A model generated the notes under the pieces. The model worked only from the letters and a program-made list of their open reading frames with translations. It made no database searches and was not told the DNA's origin. Shown piece after piece: positions 6,467 through 8,010 of a stretch of 8,010 bases of DNA. The stretch is taken from contig JAUNHS010000019.1 of assembly GCA_030523805.1 (NCBI GenBank), forward strand, positions 1 to 8,010, in the 5' to 3' direction. This stretch comes from Acinetobacter sp. (lineage in GTDB: Bacteria > Pseudomonadota > Gammaproteobacteria > Pseudomonadales > Moraxellaceae). A program made the position numbers and the translations under genes. Positions within the stretch are counted from its first letter, which is position 1; each line of letters begins with the position of its first letter.

Positions 6467-8010
6467 ATGAAAACACCTTTTAAATTTCATCCTATTCATG
6501 TGGCAGTTTTAACCATATTGTTTACGCCAACATGGAGCTATGCACAGCAAAATCAGCACAGTGCAAGCACAGAAAGTTATGATGGACAATCATTTTATGA
6601 GCGTTATTATGTAAAACACGCCAAGAAAAATGAACAAGGCACAACACCATCAGCACAAAAATATTCATCATATTATTGCCAAGGGACATGGGTAACGCCT
6701 GTGGCAAATAATACGCCAGTAGGCGATTTGACCGATAGTGAAACGCACATAGAAGCGGATTATGGCTATTATCACCCAACAGGTGATTCTGAATTGTCGG
6801 GCAATGTAGTCATTGAGCAACAAGGCAGACAAATCCGTGCAGATAAATTACGCCTAGACCCAACACATACTTATGCGACGGTAGAAGGGCGTGTGGAACT
6901 GGCTCAAGATGGCATTGTGGCTCAAGGCGATGCCGTGCGTTATAACTTAAAAGAGCAAACAGGCGATTTTGAAAATAGCTATTACATTAGCGAAAATACG
7001 CACGCTCACGGTAAGGCAAGCAAAATTTCTCGTCCAAACCGTCAAACGGTGAAACTGAATGATGCAACATATTCTGCGTGTGCACCAAGTGCATCACCGA
7101 CATGGAAATTGCAAGCCAAAGAAATTGAATTGAACCAAGAAACAGGGCGTGGCATCACCAAAGGTACAAAGTTATATATCAAAGATGTGCCAGTTTTAGC
7201 TGTGCCGTATTTTAACTTTCCGATTGATGACCGTCGCACCACAGGGTTACTTACGCCAACGGTAGGCTATACCAATGACGGTGGCGTGCAATTGGGTGTG
7301 CCGATTTATCTCAATCTTGCACCAAATTATGATGCTACGCTGACCCCACGTTATTTGAGTGAGCGTGGTGCAATGCTTGATGGTCAATTCCGTTATTTGA
7401 CAAAAAACTTTGGTGAAGGGCAAATCTGGGGTGGCTATTTACCATCGGACAATAAATATAATGATGAAGACCGTAAAGACTTGCATTTTGCTCATCAGTG
7501 GCAAATCAATCCACAATGGCAAACAGGGGCAGAATATCATTATGCGTCGGATAAAGACTTCTTTAGCGATTTAAGTGATAATCCAAATACTTATACTACG
7601 CTGAATTTACGTCGTGCATGGAATTTGAGTTATGCCAATGGCATTCCAGGATTGACAGCAAATTTAAAAGTAGAAAAGTTCCAAACTTTAGATAAAAATG
7701 TGTTGGATCGAGACCGTCCTTATGCACGTTTACCACAGTTTTTGCTCAACTATACCGCTGGTAATACGCAAGGTTGGCAGTGGGATTATCACAATGATAC
7801 GGCTTATTTCAAAAAGTCTATTCGTGATGGTTCGGCTTTAGAAAGCAGTGGTACACGTTTATATAATAAAGCTGCCGTGCGTTATAATTTCCGACGTTCG
7901 TATGGCTTTGCTATTCCAGAGCTTTCGGTGGCAAGCATTAATATGTGGTACGATGAAGATAGTATCGCCAATTTAAATGCCAACCAATCACAGAGCCAAT
8001 CGGTTGTTGT
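6467..8010 (+). CDS. lptD: LPS-assembly outer membrane protein LptD, N-terminal part (3' end outside window)
   Basis: LptD (Imp/OstA) is the outer-membrane barrel that, plugged by LptE, inserts LPS into the outer leaflet. The frame is open without a stop from ATG 6467 to the window end, giving 514 codons of an expected 750-900. A Sec signal peptide is likely cleaved after 'SYA' (residue 26). A polar spacer of about 44 residues follows, then Cys71 in 'CQGTWVTP'. The OstA jellyroll covers about 92-235, with 'LSGNVVIEQQGRQIRADKLRL', and Cys205 lies in 'YSACAPSASPTWKL'. The barrel begins near 240 with the conserved 'FPIDDRRTTGLLTP' and 'LAPNYDATLTPRYLSERG'. The two cysteines fit the N-terminal partners of the family's disulfides; the C-terminal pair would lie downstream. 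The nearest Shine-Dalgarno-like AGGA (6451) is 12 nt away, rather far. A TTG at 6443 is a weaker alternative start. Confidence 0.96.
   Translation, partial: MKTPFKFHPIHVAVLTILFTPTWSYAQQNQHSASTESYDGQSFYERYYVKHAKKNEQGTTPSAQKYSSYYCQGTWVTPVANNTPVGDLTDSETHIEADYGYYHPTGDSELSGNVVIEQQGRQIRADKLRLDPTHTYATVEGRVELAQDGIVAQGDAVRYNLKEQTGDFENSYYISENTHAHGKASKISRPNRQTVKLNDATYSACAPSASPTWKLQAKEIELNQETGRGITKGTKLYIKDVPVLAVPYFNFPIDDRRTTGLLTPTVGYTNDGGVQLGVPIYLNLAPNYDATLTPRYLSERGAMLDGQFRYLTKNFGEGQIWGGYLPSDNKYNDEDRKDLHFAHQWQINPQWQTGAEYHYASDKDFFSDLSDNPNTYTTLNLRRAWNLSYANGIPGLTANLKVEKFQTLDKNVLDRDRPYARLPQFLLNYTAGNTQGWQWDYHNDTAYFKKSIRDGSALESSGTRLYNKAAVRYNFRRSYGFAIPELSVASINMWYDEDSIANLNANQSQSQSVV

Noticed and set aside
6522..7242. 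Minus-strand open frames of 85 and 66 codons opposite lptD
   Set aside because: The plus strand is an unbroken LptD frame from 6467 to the window end. These are chance frames without start signals or known domains.
1..8010. A hidden mobile element, CRISPR array, defence system or RNA gene
   Set aside because: Genes fill nearly the whole window, the largest non-coding gap is about 233 bp, base and codon use look even throughout, and no direct repeats, transposase, tRNA-like cloverleaf or arrays were seen.

Overview
The window reads as an AT-rich gammaproteobacterial chromosome segment made of housekeeping genes. Several protein details fit the Moraxellaceae (Acinetobacter, Moraxella and relatives): the carB-greA pairing, the 'GDDWPDL' motif in KdsC, and a 'CQGTWVTP' block after a long N-terminal spacer in LptD. 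The family assignment is an inference from remembered protein features; no search was run.

Left part (1-1378). The 3' end of carB (last 250 codons) enters from the left edge and ends at a strong intrinsic terminator. greA follows on the same strand with its own good ribosome binding site. greA and the convergent cysS share one compact A-tract/T-tract hairpin that can stop transcription from both sides.

Middle (1378-3062). cysS lies on the minus strand. A 233-bp divergent spacer separates it from kdsD. The spacer holds a plausible sigma70 promoter for cysS, an extended -10 promoter for the rightward operon, and two inverted repeats. The more notable repeat is a 14-bp, one-bulge hairpin in the predicted kdsD leader.

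Right part (3063-8010). This is a tight plus-strand operon, kdsD-kdsC-lptC-lptA-lptB-lptD, with junctions of 1-nt overlap, 3-nt gap, 14-nt overlap, 1-nt overlap and 48-nt gap. KdsD and KdsC make Kdo from ribulose-5-phosphate-derived intermediates. LptB, LptC and LptA form the inner-membrane ATPase, the membrane anchor and the periplasmic bridge for lipopolysaccharide. LptD, whose 3' end lies beyond the window, is the outer-membrane translocon that receives the LPS. Kdo synthesis and most of the LPS export bridge are therefore encoded together. In E. coli, rpoN follows lptB; here lptD takes that place.

I found no tRNA, rRNA, CRISPR array, insertion sequence, prophage or defence gene, and no convincing undescribed system. 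The points worth a second look are the gene order at lptB-lptD, the leader hairpin and start choice of kdsD, and the way greA sits just behind the carB terminator.
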